Source: Neopestalotiopsis rosae (lineage: Eukaryota; Ascomycota; Sordariomycetes; Amphisphaeriales; Sporocadaceae). Taken from it: DNA of 64,000 nt. The notes below the pieces were generated by a model. It saw only the letters and a program-made list of their open reading frames with translations. It did not search any database and had not been told where the DNA came from. Where the stretch lies: contig JALGAS010000004.1 of NCBI GenBank assembly GCA_023078685.1, positions 1,426,001 to 1,490,000 on the forward strand, written 5' to 3'. Numbering within the stretch: the first letter of the stretch is position 1; each line of letters begins with the position of its first letter. This document shows positions 12,669 to 23,905 of this stretch, piece by piece. A program made the translations under genes and the position numbers.

Positions 12669-14305
12669 GTTAGTATTGTAGACCTAGTTTTCTCGTTTTC
12701 CTATAGGTGATTAGAAAATGGTATAACAGGAGAAATTGTTGAGTTGTGACCGGTCATTATAGAAGCTATAAACTCCGGCGCTGTGATTCCGCGCTCATGC
12801 ATAAGACCCCATAAGACCCCCTAAGATGCCCCCAGTCTTGCAGCAGTCGGTCTGCAAGTGCCTCCCTGTCGCGTCAATGCGAGCACTGCAAAAGGGCAAG
12901 CGACAGGGATCGGCCGGCTGAGCAGCCGAGGCTCGAAGAAAGGCGTGCGCATCGGTAAACCAATTCCGGCAAATGCAAAGCGTATCGCTGTCGTTATGCA
13001 TGCACGTCGAACCGTTGTCAGCCAGCCATATTCTCCGTCATCTATGCAATGAGACGCTCTTCAATTATCTGCAGGTGCTTCTGGCCAATCTGTGTCATAG
13101 TATATAATGTCAGACGGGAGGGATAGATCGTGGAGTAATTCCCGTAGCCAAACAAAAACAAAAACAGAACCTGGTCCCAATTCTATTGTCGTCATGGGCG
13201 GAACCTTTCCGTGTGTGTCAAAGCTCTTGTGACGAGACGAGACCGTTGGCAGCTTAGCGTCCCTCTGGCCATGTGGTCTACGACTCGCAAACTACGAGTC
13301 AGCCAGATCAGCCAATGGTGGCTTTTGTGATGATCATCAAGGCGGCTCGATAGTCGTGAATAGAGAATTTGAGCAGGGCCAGCAAGCCTCGATATGTCCA
13401 AGGTAATCTCTTGTTGCCAATTGACCGGATCGCGCGGAATGGCGGGTTCGCCTGCCTGTCCTACTGTCTACGATCTGGTAATGCTTTCATCTGAGCTTCG
13501 CATGGAAATAACAACACTTTTTATCCAAATCGCCACCACCATGATCGCATCACTTGAGCAAGTTGAGGCCGTGGACGGACGCTACCGGGATCCCAGCGTC
13601 GAAAACCCCCGTGCCCCGCAAAGCGTGTGGAATACATGTATCTATTATCGGTAGGTCGGTATGCTTCGAGCGTTCTCGTATGTACACGCTGTCAACTCCA
13701 CCAGCCAGCTTCTATTCTAGCAAGTCTAGTTCGTTCTTTCAAAGTTGCCAGCAGACCACTGACCAGCAGGGTACTGGTCAGTACGCACGCAGCTTAAGCA
13801 CAATCCTAGTTGCATCGTCGAATGCCAGATTGATCCCACCACCGGGCAAAGTCGGCGTCCACCAGACCTGTCAGAACTAATCGAGTCACCAGAATAAGGC
13901 GACAGCCACGGCCGTTTCAGGCAAAATGTCGATTGAGATCGATTCCCCCATATGCGCTACTCACCCTAGACCGAGGGACGGCGTGTGGAGCAGCCTCGAA
14001 GGCTTGGAAGGCCACAGTGAAGCCAAGCTGCAGCAATCTCCAGACCCCGGATTGTCCCCATATTCAGACTACCCAAGTTTGGGAGACAATTCCGCGATGG
14101 AGTACGGAGCAGGCGGAGCCATACCCCACAAACCCCACGGTTTTCTCCAATTGCTTTCTGGCTTGTCTTGTCTGATCTTGTTCCAGATCTCGCAAAACAA
14201 TCATCTGTCTCTTTTCTGTTCCCTCCTTGCTGCTTGTCGTGTGTGTGTTGTGTGCTGTGTTGTACCTTATCGCCCGTCCCTGTTGACATATCTCCAACAC
14301 CAACC
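12669..14305. other. Gene-free stretch, upstream of Zn2Cys6 regulator
   Basis: About 1.6 kb with several short overlapping open frames in both strands but none with recognisable domains or exon structure. It includes a 10-base tandem repeat at 12801-12820. The last few hundred bases (pyrimidine-rich, about 14190-14300) look like the 5' leader and promoter of the regulator. Confidence 0.45.
12801..12820. repeat. Short tandem repeat, two 10-base units
   Basis: ATAAGACCCC is present twice in direct succession, followed by a degenerate third copy (CTAAGATGCC). Function unknown. Confidence 0.6.
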
Positions 14306-17264
14306 ATGTCTTCTGCATCAGAACCACCGCAGCCAGTCGAGCCAAAGACTAAACCCGCTGGCAAGGTGCGCAAGAGAGCTCCAAAGGCGTGCCTTTCGTG
14401 TCGGGCCCGGAAAGTTAGGTGCGATGTCTCCCAGAGGGGACGACCATGCATGAATTGCTATCTCGACAGCGAAACTTGTGTAGTTACTGGCAGAGCCTCA
14501 AGGTTGTAAGTTGATTGTGCTTATCTATTCCTCATTTACCCCTTTTTATCCGCAACCAGATCTAACCAGAGTCGCAGCAGGAGGTCAGAACGTCCGGGAG
14601 AGAATGTGCAAGCCTCCTATCCACCATACGAAACAGATAACAGCAATCGGGCAAAGACTGCAGAAGACCTCGTCAGATCGAGGAATAATGGCGAGCCTGC
14701 ATCACCGCCGGCGAGTCAAGATGGTACCACGCAGCCAGACGGCCACAGAGATTCGTGTGCCGGACACAGCCATGATGATGTAGGGGAGTCAATTGAGCAA
14801 GAGCAATATCGGGCACTTGTGCCTCCTGTTGCCGCCAGTGGGACACCGCAAAACGTGGCACAAAACCCTTATACTATACCCAATGTTCACAGTAAGTCAA
14901 TCCGTTCCGGCTTCGCTGTCTTGGCTGACCATTTCAGACCCAGCTCCTATGATGACAGGCCCTGACATGGCATCATTCCTTGCTGCTGATGCACCGCTAT
15001 GGGTGGGCGACCAGCGGGTACAGGCGAATGTAGACATCACATACTCTTACTTTCCCTTCCTCCGGATAAACAACCTGCCAAATATCATGCCGCAGGATGT
15101 CAACTATTTGGAATCTCAAGGGTGCTTCCGTATACCGACACGCGAAATCCTCAACGAGTTTGTGCAACAATATTTCCTCCATATCCATCCGATATTGCCA
15201 ATGCTCAACGAAGGCGACTTCTGGGCCATGTATGGCGACTCTGGTCACGGTGGAACAGGAGAAAAGATGTCACTGCTTGTGTTTCAGTCGATGCTCTTTT
15301 CATCCGTCAACTTTGTGCCCAAGTCGTGCATCAAGGCTCTGGGTTTCCCTAGTATTCGAGCTGCCAGAGCAACGCTATACCGACGATGCAAGCTTCTCTA
15401 CGAGTTTGACACCGAGACTTCAATGGTGTACATGTCGCAAGCTGCACTCTTGCTCTCGCATTGGTCGCCAAACTTTACACATGCATTCCGAAAGGCTAAT
15501 TCCATGTGGCTTGGTATTGCAATTCAGAACGCCCAGAGCGCCGAGGCTCACCACTACTCGGCAATGCCTACCTACTCGGCCATCGACAATCCCCTCGAGA
15601 ACAAGAAACAGAATGTGCTAAAACGACTGTGGTGGTGTTGCATTATTCGCGACCGCATTCTGCCACTTGGCCTGCGACGAAGTCTCAAGATTACACGTGA
15701 TCACTTTGACTTTGATGCACACTCTGGCCTTGGTTACACAGACCTTGCCGATGAGATTGAGCGATCCAGAGTATACAGCCCAGGAACGAAGCGATGTCTG
15801 ATTGAGATCTTTGTGCAGCTGGTCGAGCTTTGCACAATACTCACTGATCTCATCACACAAGTCTTTCCTCTGGACGATTCTCCAGGATGGGGAAAGCAAG
15901 GAGCCCCAGGTGACGATGACAAAGTAAAAGAGAGCAAGATTGCCCTGCGAAGATGGTACAAGGGAGCAACACTCAGATTCCCCATGTTTGGTGGTGATGC
16001 GGTTCCGCGGACAAAGGTAGTTGGAGGTAAAGACTGCCAACATGATTCGGTAATATTATTCACAAACTTGATGTACATGTATTACCAGTAAGTCATCTAC
16101 CGCGCAGGAAAACATCACATCACGTGCTGACAAGTTTGTAGTTCGGCCAGAGCAGTACTCAGTCATCATGAGTTACTCCAAACCGCGGTCACGGCTGCGA
16201 CCCCAAATCTCACGGCCAGTCTGAAAGAGTTCTCCAACATATACGAAAACCGCCACGAGCTGCAAGATGCAGCATCTGGTGTCACAGAATGCCTCAAGGA
16301 ACTAATCCAACTGCGTCTTGCAAGGTGGCTACCTATCAGCGCGGTTGCGTGCACCGCACTACCATTGGTTTTACATATCATCGATGTTAAGCTGTCGTCC
16401 TACAACAAGAACAACGCGCCTTTTGGATCGAATCCTCAAGAGGTTGTGAAACAGCACCGCCTCAACATTTTGATCGAAGCGATGAAGACGTACCAACCAC
16501 AGTACGATGGTGTCGACTATGTCAGCGAGACCATCCGCCACATTGTGACACTGGCCCAGCTGGACACACCCGCTGCGCCATCCTCCGCCAACCACATCAA
16601 TGACTGGCAGGACATTTTGGCATCACAGCCAGGCAGCTACCTCCGCCTAGCCATGACCATGGATCTGAGTCTCAGCAAAGGCAGGCTTCCGGAGGAGTCG
16701 GACTTTCCCGCGAGCCTGCGAGGCTTATTCACTGCGGGCTATAGTTCCATCAAGGCACTGATGGACGCTGGCAAGCCTACGCTAGCACAACTACCGCAGA
16801 GCACGGCGTTACCCGCAGAGCAACTATTTTCCAGCATGCTGGCCATTCCCGGGACGATCCACTCACTCTCATCCGATGCCGATACGGAGTCGCCACGGTC
16901 ACCCATGGAGCAACGCAATGCAGTTACGAGGGTAGCCGTCAATGCTAGCAGTGACTTTCACATCGGGAGAGACGAGGATATCTCAATGACAGAGCAAGGC
17001 TTTGTTGACGCTGCGCTGGGACTGGGCGGCTTGGCCAGCGAGGTTCTGAACGACTACACCATGCAGAACGACTCGCCGCAGAGCTCGAGCAGCTACACCG
17101 ACGCCACGGGTAATGATGATGAGGCCAACATGACGGACTGGATCGATCAGGCTTGGGGCCATGATCTACAATCGGGAAGGACGGACACTGCGGATCAGGA
17201 AACGGCGCAGGCGTTATTGGATGCGCTTAGGGGTGGTGACGCTGGCGGCGTTCAGTGTGTATAA
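14306..17264 (+). CDS. Zn2Cys6 fungal transcription factor (cutinase-transcription-factor-1-beta-like)
   Basis: Binuclear zinc-cluster DNA-binding regulator. Exons 14306-14505, 14560-14891, 14938-16087 and 16142-17264 join in frame to about 934 residues. The zinc cluster has the exact spacing C29-x2-C32-x6-C39-x8-C48-x2-C51-x6-C58, with a basic RKVRCD loop and a basic stretch before it. The first intron follows the cluster closely, a common position in this class. The central region (FRIPTREILNEFVQQYF, then HPILPMLNEGDF) matches the fungal-specific regulatory domain. A hydrophobic block WLPISAVACTALPLVLH occurs near the middle of the C-terminal half. The tail is acidic and Ser/Thr-rich (activation-type). 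The wording of the zinc cluster and the ordering resemble CTF1-beta-type proteins, but the target genes are not shown here. Confidence 0.85.
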
Positions 17265-18527
17265 TGTCTTGTGTGTATGATTGGCATGATTTCTGCAGTA
17301 TAAAAAGCGAAGCGATGAATTGAATGACTTTACGTGCAAATTTACTACTCATAATTCACTGTGCGTGTCCAAACTGCAGTTCCATCTTCGTTCCATCTTC
17401 CATATTTTAATCTTTCGCCATGATCATGTCGAATACTCTGCTCCTGACCTGTCACGACCTGGCATTTTGCATGAGTTTTCCCGTTACTTTCACACTCTAC
17501 CATTACATGTGACCAAAGATATGCATTCGGGGATTTGTTCACACCTTGATTCAACTACCGGTCGATCAGACTATTAATTCTGCTTCATCATTTTTTTTCT
17601 CACCATAGCACAAAGCGCTGGGCCCAATCAAGTCCAAAAGAAGCCGATCAGGCAACTAAGTTTTGCATTAATCCACGGGACCCTATCCATGATGCCAAGT
17701 TTCCTTCCAAGTTTCTTGAGGGCCCGGAGGGGGCCAGCCAGCCTGAGCGTTGATTGACGACTTCCGCGGAACTCGCTCCACACCGCCAAGGGCCTCAGCC
17801 GCAGCTGACTAGCAGGCCGACGATCCCCTCAAATAGCCAATGAGCTGCAACAACTTCTGCCCCCAACTGCTAACCTGCAGGACCCCTTTTAGTAAAGTGC
17901 CTACCGTAGCAAGGTTGGAGCTACTGTGTTACTCCAGGAAATGGCAAAGAGTCAAAATAGGTCAGCAGTAGTAGTTTTTCTTTGACCGCTGGTCGGCTGA
18001 TTTGGAAGAGCGACTATAGTCCTATAGAGCCTAGGCTACATACGTACCTGACCTATCTATTCACGCTAGACGGCAAGTCTGGGGTAATATTGTGCTAAGA
18101 GCTGTCATATTCACAAACATCAAAATGTAGGTTGCCAGTTGGGAAGGGTTCGCCTTGCTGAACAGCAGCACAGTTATGCGCATCAATCATTTGCCTTGTA
18201 TGCCTTGTATGCCTTGTATGCCTGGGAGCTGGCAACGGGTGCCGTTCCCGAGCCCGCGTCTGGGTCCTCGTCCCGAGCTGAAATATCCAGACCCTGTCGA
18301 GTCGGTATTTAATTAGACAATCTCCAAGGGCGGAATCAAGGCCTCTTGAGCCCGGCCAGCCCTACAGAGCCCCCTATGTTTAATCTAGACGGGAAATCGT
18401 CTCGTGCTTTCAATGCTCTTTTTGGCGTGTTTCCAACTACTTTTCCGCGTTTCTCTAGTTTGATTTTCTAGCACATAGCCAGGCTCCAAAAGATCACGAT
18501 CCATTCAGAAAGAAGAAGAGAAAAGCC
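17265..18527. other. Gene-free stretch between Zn2Cys6 regulator and GC-rich gene
   Basis: About 1.26 kb without a supported gene. It contains a 9-base tandem repeat at about 18192-18222. Likely promoter DNA of the downstream gene. Confidence 0.5.
18192..18222. repeat. 9-base tandem repeat, three and a half copies
   Basis: TGCCTTGTA is repeated three times in succession and followed by TGCC, about 310 bases upstream of the GC-rich acyltransferase-like gene. Perfect copies suggest recent slippage. Confidence 0.75.
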
Positions 18528-19481
18528 ATGGCCCTACGGAGCGCAGCCAGCACTTGCGCTAAACCGGCGACCCCAGACGGCGCCACCAACGATGCTAGTA
18601 ACACCAAGCTGGACTATACGGTCAAGTACACCCTCACCGACGCGGAAATCGCAGCGCTCTGCGCGCGCCTCCTCGCGGAACGGCCTCCCCGGGTGCCCGA
18701 CGCGCTAGTCGTGTACCGGCTAGAAGGGGGCGGCGGCAGCGGCGCCGACGGGGAGCTGTCCAACCTGGGCCGCCACGTCGAGCGCGAGGTCTTCGAGGAG
18801 CGCTTCGGCAACACGGACGCCGACATGCGCCGCGTCTACGGCGCCTACGAGGCCGCGAGCGAGTTCTTCCTCGTCGTCGACCGGGCCCTGTGCCGGCCCG
18901 CGGGCACCATGCGCAACATTCGCAACTCGGACGCCGGCCTGCTCGCCCTCCGCGACGCCGGCGCCTACACCGGCCTCCGCGTCGACACCTTTTTAAGAAC
19001 GTACGGCCTCGACAGCCTCGACACCGTCTGGGACGTTGGCACCCTCGCCATACCCGCCGCGTACCGCGACCGCGACGAGCACCACATTGTCGCCATGCTG
19101 TACCGCGGCGCGCACCTCCGGGGCGCGCTCGAAGGGATGACGCACTATGTCGCCTTGGTGGATCGGCATCTATACCGCACCTTTCAAATGATGGGGTTTG
19201 CTTTCTACCCCATGGCCGGGCTGGCACCGTTTGCGTATGAAGGGTCTGATAGCATACAGCCCGTGTGCGGTGTGGCGCGGGACTTTTTCCCGTCCGTCGA
19301 GAGGCGGATGCGTTCCGCCAGCGACGAACTGAAGCCTGTGCTCGAGTATTTCTCCCGGCGGTTTGTCCATGGCCATGATGTGGATCACCGGCTCTTATTC
19401 GATCATGCCATGTGGCCTGGGGGCACGTCGCCGCTGTGCGGGAGGAGCAAGCGCAAGCGTGAAGAACGGGCAATGTTGTGA
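18528..19481 (+). CDS. GC-rich intronless gene, possible acyl-CoA N-acyltransferase (GNAT-fold) protein
   Basis: Single-exon gene of 317 residues, starting at an ATG in good context (AAAGCCATGGCC). I do not recognise a named family. The layout resembles GNAT-fold or autoinducer-synthase-like acyltransferases: an N-terminal REVFEERFGN segment, a beta-strand pair EFFLVVDRAL...GTMRNIRN, a central WDVGTLAIPAAYR (the position where GNAT proteins have the acceptor-loop strand before CoA binding), then an amphipathic helix and MMGFAFYPMAGLAPFAYEG. No signal peptide or membrane helix. The first two-thirds is strikingly GC-rich with G/C third positions, unlike its neighbours, so recent transfer or strong codon bias is possible. 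A long open frame on the opposite strand is a by-product of that GC bias. Enzymatic function is inferred only. Confidence 0.65.
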   Translation: MALRSAASTCAKPATPDGATNDASNTKLDYTVKYTLTDAEIAALCARLLAERPPRVPDALVVYRLEGGGGSGADGELSNLGRHVEREVFEERFGNTDADMRRVYGAYEAASEFFLVVDRALCRPAGTMRNIRNSDAGLLALRDAGAYTGLRVDTFLRTYGLDSLDTVWDVGTLAIPAAYRDRDEHHIVAMLYRGAHLRGALEGMTHYVALVDRHLYRTFQMMGFAFYPMAGLAPFAYEGSDSIQPVCGVARDFFPSVERRMRSASDELKPVLEYFSRRFVHGHDVDHRLLFDHAMWPGGTSPLCGRSKRKREERAML

Positions 19482-20433
19482 GTTTGGACACATTCAAATA
19501 TTGTAATCATACTGCTTTTTGTGGGAAGGAGTTGTTATCTTGCTATAGAAGACATGGATAATGTCACTGGCATTGGGTGGAATTTTGGTTCTTGTCTCAT
19601 CTATCTATCTTTTTCTGGGAGCAACGGGCTGGGATGGCGTTAATGATTTTTGGGCGGGCTGCAATGAGACACCCAGGGGTTTGCTCAACGTTCAAGGTAG
19701 TCCCATTGAGCTTGATTTTTGTCTAGACAGGCAACTACAAGATTGTATAATGCATAGCCCAGAATTTTTGTTTGTGATGATGCCGGAGTAGGTATCAAAG
19801 GCTTCGTAGGAGACCTGTGCTATGGTCCAGTCCCCAATTGCCGGTAATTTTCCGTCGAGTATGCTCGTGATTGGAACGGATGCTGTAAACCATGTACATA
19901 CGAAGGCAGATTGGGAGGGACCCGTATCACCAATGCAGCTATGCTGCAGCCTGCCGTGAAGAACGTTTCGCCGTGGAAGATCTTCGGGATCTACACTAAG
20001 AAACTCCATATTGAGTGCTCGGTCGTATGCAACTCAAGACAGCAAAATCTTGCTCTCATTCCCCAATCAGGCCCGTCAGATTTCAGATGGGGGCCCGGTC
20101 TAGGTTTATAGGCAATGATGGTTGGGGTTATACTATGCGTGATTGGCCTCGACTATGGGATGTGCCGCCCGATAGACGGTGGGCCCCGCAAGGAAGTTAT
20201 TGCTCAATGTCACACAAACCCCCTGGTCTATCGCGGCACTGCATTGATGTCCTGCAGCTGCCGTATTACGCCCCATGGACATAGGGAAAAATATCCACAC
20301 ACGTCGTTGAAGAGAAAGAGAACGCGATTGTCTCGTGTGGGCAGCATGTACTTTAAATGAATTGGGTTTGCTCACTTTGATCTTGCTGGGAAAAATCTCT
20401 GACTTGAGATACTTTGCGATATCACCATTTATC
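19482..20433. other. Gene-free stretch upstream of P450
   Basis: About 0.95 kb with short open frames on both strands (for example 19692-20009 minus) that lack recognisable domains or splice continuity. Considered non-coding or decayed. Confidence 0.4.
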
Positions 20434-22165
20434 ATGACTTTCAACGTACTTGAGAAAGGTTCTCCCTCCACCTACGTTGCCCTGTTCATTGGGGTTCTTG
20501 CGGCCTGGTACGCTACGTCTGCAACCATTGCTTGGTACCGACTGCGACATATTCCTGGACCATTCCTGGCAAGATTCTCGTACCACTGGCTGGCCAAGGT
20601 TGCACGGAGTGAAAAACAATTCCAGATATATCAAGGACTGTGCGATGAGTATGGACCATTGGTAAGGGTCGGGCCAAATGAATTGACGACAGATGACCCC
20701 GAAGTCCTCCGGAAGATGGCGGGGGCGAGGAGCGAGTACGGCCGGGACAGCTGGTACAAGGGTGGCCGATTCAACCCATACCACGACTCGGTCTTCACTC
20801 TGACGAACCAAGCGGACCACAAAGAGCGCAAGACCAAGATTGTCGGCGCCTTCGTGGGTCGCGAGGCGCCGCTCATTGAGACTGGCGTCAATGAACAGGT
20901 ATTATCTCTGCTCAAAGTGATCCGCGACAATCATCTCTGCAGCCCAGGCACGAATCAGAACAAGGTACTCGACTTTGCTCCCCTCTCCAACTACTTCACC
21001 ATGGATGCCATATCCAAGGTGGCTTTTGGCCAGGAGTTTGGGTTCCTCAAGGCAAATGACGATCTCTACGGTCTCCTTCGCGAGGTTAGAGAGAATTGGC
21101 CCCGGTTGGCCATGGCTTTGGACGTACCCTACTTCCGCGATTTGATATTTTCGCCAGCATTCTTGAGCCGCTTCGGGGCGAAGGAGACTGATGAGAAGGG
21201 AATGGGAAAATGCATGGGGTAAGCTAGCACCGGGCTATTGGTCCCATGAACAGAACAATATGCTGATGCGTGTTCTAGAGTTGCAAAGGATTTAGTTGAA
21301 AAGCGATTTGCTGCTGATACCAAGGACAAACGCGATCTCCTGGTAGGTTTAAAAGTCCAACCTGCAATGAAAAAAGAGACAGCAGCACTGACACTGACAT
21401 CAGGGCTACTGGATCCGCAACGGAATGAAGAAATGGGAGTGCGAGGTTGACGGACTCTTCTTGATCATTGCGGGCTCCGACACTACGGCATCCGTGATTC
21501 GAATCACCATGTTGTATCTCATGACCTGCCCGCAGGTATATCGCAAGCTCAAGGACGAGATTGCAGCATCAATTCGAGACGGAAAGGCCTCATACCCCAT
21601 CTCACTGGACGAGGCGAGGAAATTGCCGTACCTCCAAGTGTGTTCTCATCATACCTTATGTCATTCCAAATTCTTGCTAATCAAGTTCAAAGGCTGTCCT
21701 GTACGAGGGCCTTCGACAGCGCCCAGAGGGGGACGAGATCCATGGGAAATTCATCCCTGGTGGCACCGCAATCGGCATGAACACTGCGTCCTTGTTCGCG
21801 TCAAAGAAGCATTTCGGCATCGATGCAGACGTATTCCGCCCCGAGAGGTTTACCGAGGCGAGTGAAGACGATAGACTGGCCATGGAACGACTTGTGGAGC
21901 TCTGCTTTGGGCATGGTCGTTACATGTGCGCTGGCAAGCCTGTGGCATTCATGGAACTTAACAAAGTGTTTTTCGAGGTTAGTCCTATTCAAATTTGCCA
22001 TGAAGTTTGGAAAATAAGTTGCTCATCAATCTCTAGCTGCTACGTGCATTCGATTTCCAGCTAATCAACCCAACCAATCCATGGAAGTCCAGGAGTTATA
22101 GCGTGTTTGTGGAGGAGGATATGTGGGTGAAAGTAACAGAGAGCGAAATTGCAACCAAGGCATGA
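20434..22165 (+). CDS. Cytochrome P450 monooxygenase (pisatin-demethylase-like), shortened after the K-helix
   Basis: Membrane-anchored heme-thiolate monooxygenase. Exons 20434-21218, 21279-21342, 21404-21637, 21693-21977 and 22037-22165 join in frame to about 498 residues. Order of motifs: N-terminal anchor with a Pro hinge (RHIPGPFLARFSYHW), I-helix AGSDTT starting at about residue 306, K-helix ExxR (EGLR, 366-369), PERF segment (FRPERF), and the heme-binding FGHGRYMCAG with Cys at about 440. In related fungal P450s the segment between the K-helix and the GKFIPGGT strand is about 10-14 residues longer. Here EGLRQRP runs directly into EGDEIHGKF, which suggests an in-frame deletion affecting a substrate-recognition region. 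Neighbours (O-methyltransferase, SDR, acyl-CoA synthetase) suggest a tailoring role. It converges with the methyltransferase. Confidence 0.88.
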
Positions 22166-22384
22166 GGCAGCATCCATAAATGGGACATTTCAAAGATGGA
22201 GGTGAACAAAAAGAAATAAAGACACTGTTCGCACGATTTCTGATTCTCCGCCGACGCTCTCGATTAAACGGGTAACATATACCTCATACGATCCCGATCT
22301 TGCTCAACTCGCAAGCAGCCATCTTAGCCTGAACCAATATATTTAGATACATGAATCACATCACTCCTTCAGACTAAAGTGTAA

Positions 22385-23257
22385 TCAAAAGGAAAACTTT
22401 ACGTACGACATGACCCTCCATGGCAGCCAGGATAACACCCATAAGATGGCCCTAGTGCTCAAAGGAAGCTCCGCACCATAATCCTCCGTCATCATCTCTG
22501 CAATCTTGAAATCGGCGACACGAAAACTCTCACACCCATTTTTCTGCACAGCATTTGCTATGGTTTCAGGCTTATCGACGGCCCAATGCATTTCGGCCAT
22601 CTGCATGGTCGGACTCGACCTTTGACCGCCAACAGTCCAAGAACCAGCCAGGTCAGAGAGAAACTGTCCACCAACTCCCTTGAAGCGTTGGACGATTCGT
22701 TGGAAAAGTTGGAGCCCATCATCTGGGTTCAGATACATGACAAGGCCCTCTGCGATGATGAGAGCAGGCCGGTCATGGGGTACCGCCTTGAGCCAGTCGT
22801 CCGATAGCACATCAGCTGACCTGAGCTCATAATCACCTTCGGGCTCCGGAAGCTCGAGGCTCTTTCGCATTTCCACGACATCGGGCAGGTCAATATCGAT
22901 CCATCGAACATGCTTGTCTGTGGCATTCCACAACGGTGCTAGTCGGAGGCTCCTACTGTCAAGACCGCAGGCGAGATGCAAGACGGTAGCTTCACGGTGA
23001 ACTTTGAGGAACTCCGTTGCCCAGGTATCGATGAGGTGCGCTCGTGAAACCATGACCTTTGGCATCAGTTCATTGCCCGTGGTGCGCTTCCAGTCGTAAT
23101 TGGTGTCGATGCGGGAGAGGATCTGGGCCGAGTACTGGTCGTTCAAGAGGGGTTTGGACGAGGCGGCATCGCGCGCTCTCGCTGCGAGCGTCAAAAGAGT
23201 GGTCTCTTGTACGCCTTGCAGGCGCACGCTGACACCCGAGTCCGGATCTTGAGGCAT
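22385..23257 (-). CDS. LCM-family class I SAM-dependent O-methyltransferase
   Basis: Member of the leucine-carboxyl-methyltransferase-like (TcmP-type) family, which O-methylates carboxyl or hydroxyl groups of small molecules. Single exon of 290 residues from the ATG at 23257; an in-frame codon at 23290 would add 11 residues but is less likely. Early motif GVQETTLLTLAARARDA is typical of the fungal branch. SAM-binding motif I is VLHLACGLDSRSLRL, followed by the acidic WIDIDLPDVVEMRKSL (motif II) and the ALIIAEGLVMYL post-motif strand. The C-terminus is hydrophobic and aromatic (LWVLSWLPWRVMSYV). It lies tail-to-tail with the P450 (219 bases between stops) and near an SDR and an acyl-CoA synthetase, so it may act in the same small-molecule pathway. 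No lesion seen. Confidence 0.85.
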   Translation of the reverse strand: MPQDPDSGVSVRLQGVQETTLLTLAARARDAASSKPLLNDQYSAQILSRIDTNYDWKRTTGNELMPKVMVSRAHLIDTWATEFLKVHREATVLHLACGLDSRSLRLAPLWNATDKHVRWIDIDLPDVVEMRKSLELPEPEGDYELRSADVLSDDWLKAVPHDRPALIIAEGLVMYLNPDDGLQLFQRIVQRFKGVGGQFLSDLAGSWTVGGQRSSPTMQMAEMHWAVDKPETIANAVQKNGCESFRVADFKIAEMMTEDYGAELPLSTRAILWVLSWLPWRVMSYVKFSF

Positions 23258-23905
23258 CGCTGTTGGGAGGTTTTTTTTGACGCAGAACACTTATTGTCCT
23301 TGGTTGTGACGCAGAAATGAAAGGAATTTTGGTATCAGGCAATTGTATACGGGAAATCGAACCGTTTGTGTCGAAGAACAGGAGTCCAAGAAGAATCGCC
23401 TGAGATGTGATATTTCTACCTGTGCAGATGTCTCAAAATTGGCTTCTAAATCAACTGAGATCATTTTACTTGGTAATATATAACCATGTATCTCTCACAT
23501 CTCATTAAGAGTTAGTTGGGAGGAGTATCATATCTCGGTAATGTGTCACCGGTATCCTTCCCGCGTATAGCTCGGCGAGCCAGATTTGGAAATTGCTGAC
23601 GTTGCTCCCGATCCCACAGCCTCAATTAAAAGTGCGACGTCCACTGCATATACACAACAAACAAAATTGAAGCAATGCTAAATATAGGTTCTGGAATAAA
23701 GACGAGTAATGGAAGTCCATGGTCAACATCGCAGCATTTTCATCAATAATGGAATCATGTCAGGGAGACGAAGTCTGCGACATCAACACCGAGAATATGT
23801 CGGCCGCACCTCCGACCCACAAATCAAATACGCTCACTGGCGTGTCAAGTTTCCATGCTGCTGTCGTGACCAAGTAATATTTAGGGATCACTACTAATTG
23901 ACACT
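23258..23905. other. Intergenic, O-methyltransferase promoter and SDR 3' side
   Basis: About 0.65 kb without a supported gene; AT-rich with no clear motif. Confidence 0.45.

Noticed and set aside
13926..14453. Open frame overlapping the start of the first Zn2Cys6 regulator
   Set aside because: It ends inside the zinc-cluster exon in a different frame; the regulator frame carries the six-cysteine motif, so this is incidental.
18634..19497. Long minus-strand open frame opposite the GC-rich gene
   Set aside because: It mirrors the GC-rich plus-strand gene, is Arg/Gly-rich throughout, and has no start context or domain; an artefact of high GC.
19692..20009. Minus-strand open frame of about 105 codons upstream of the P450
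   Set aside because: No domain, and no continuation through plausible introns on either side.
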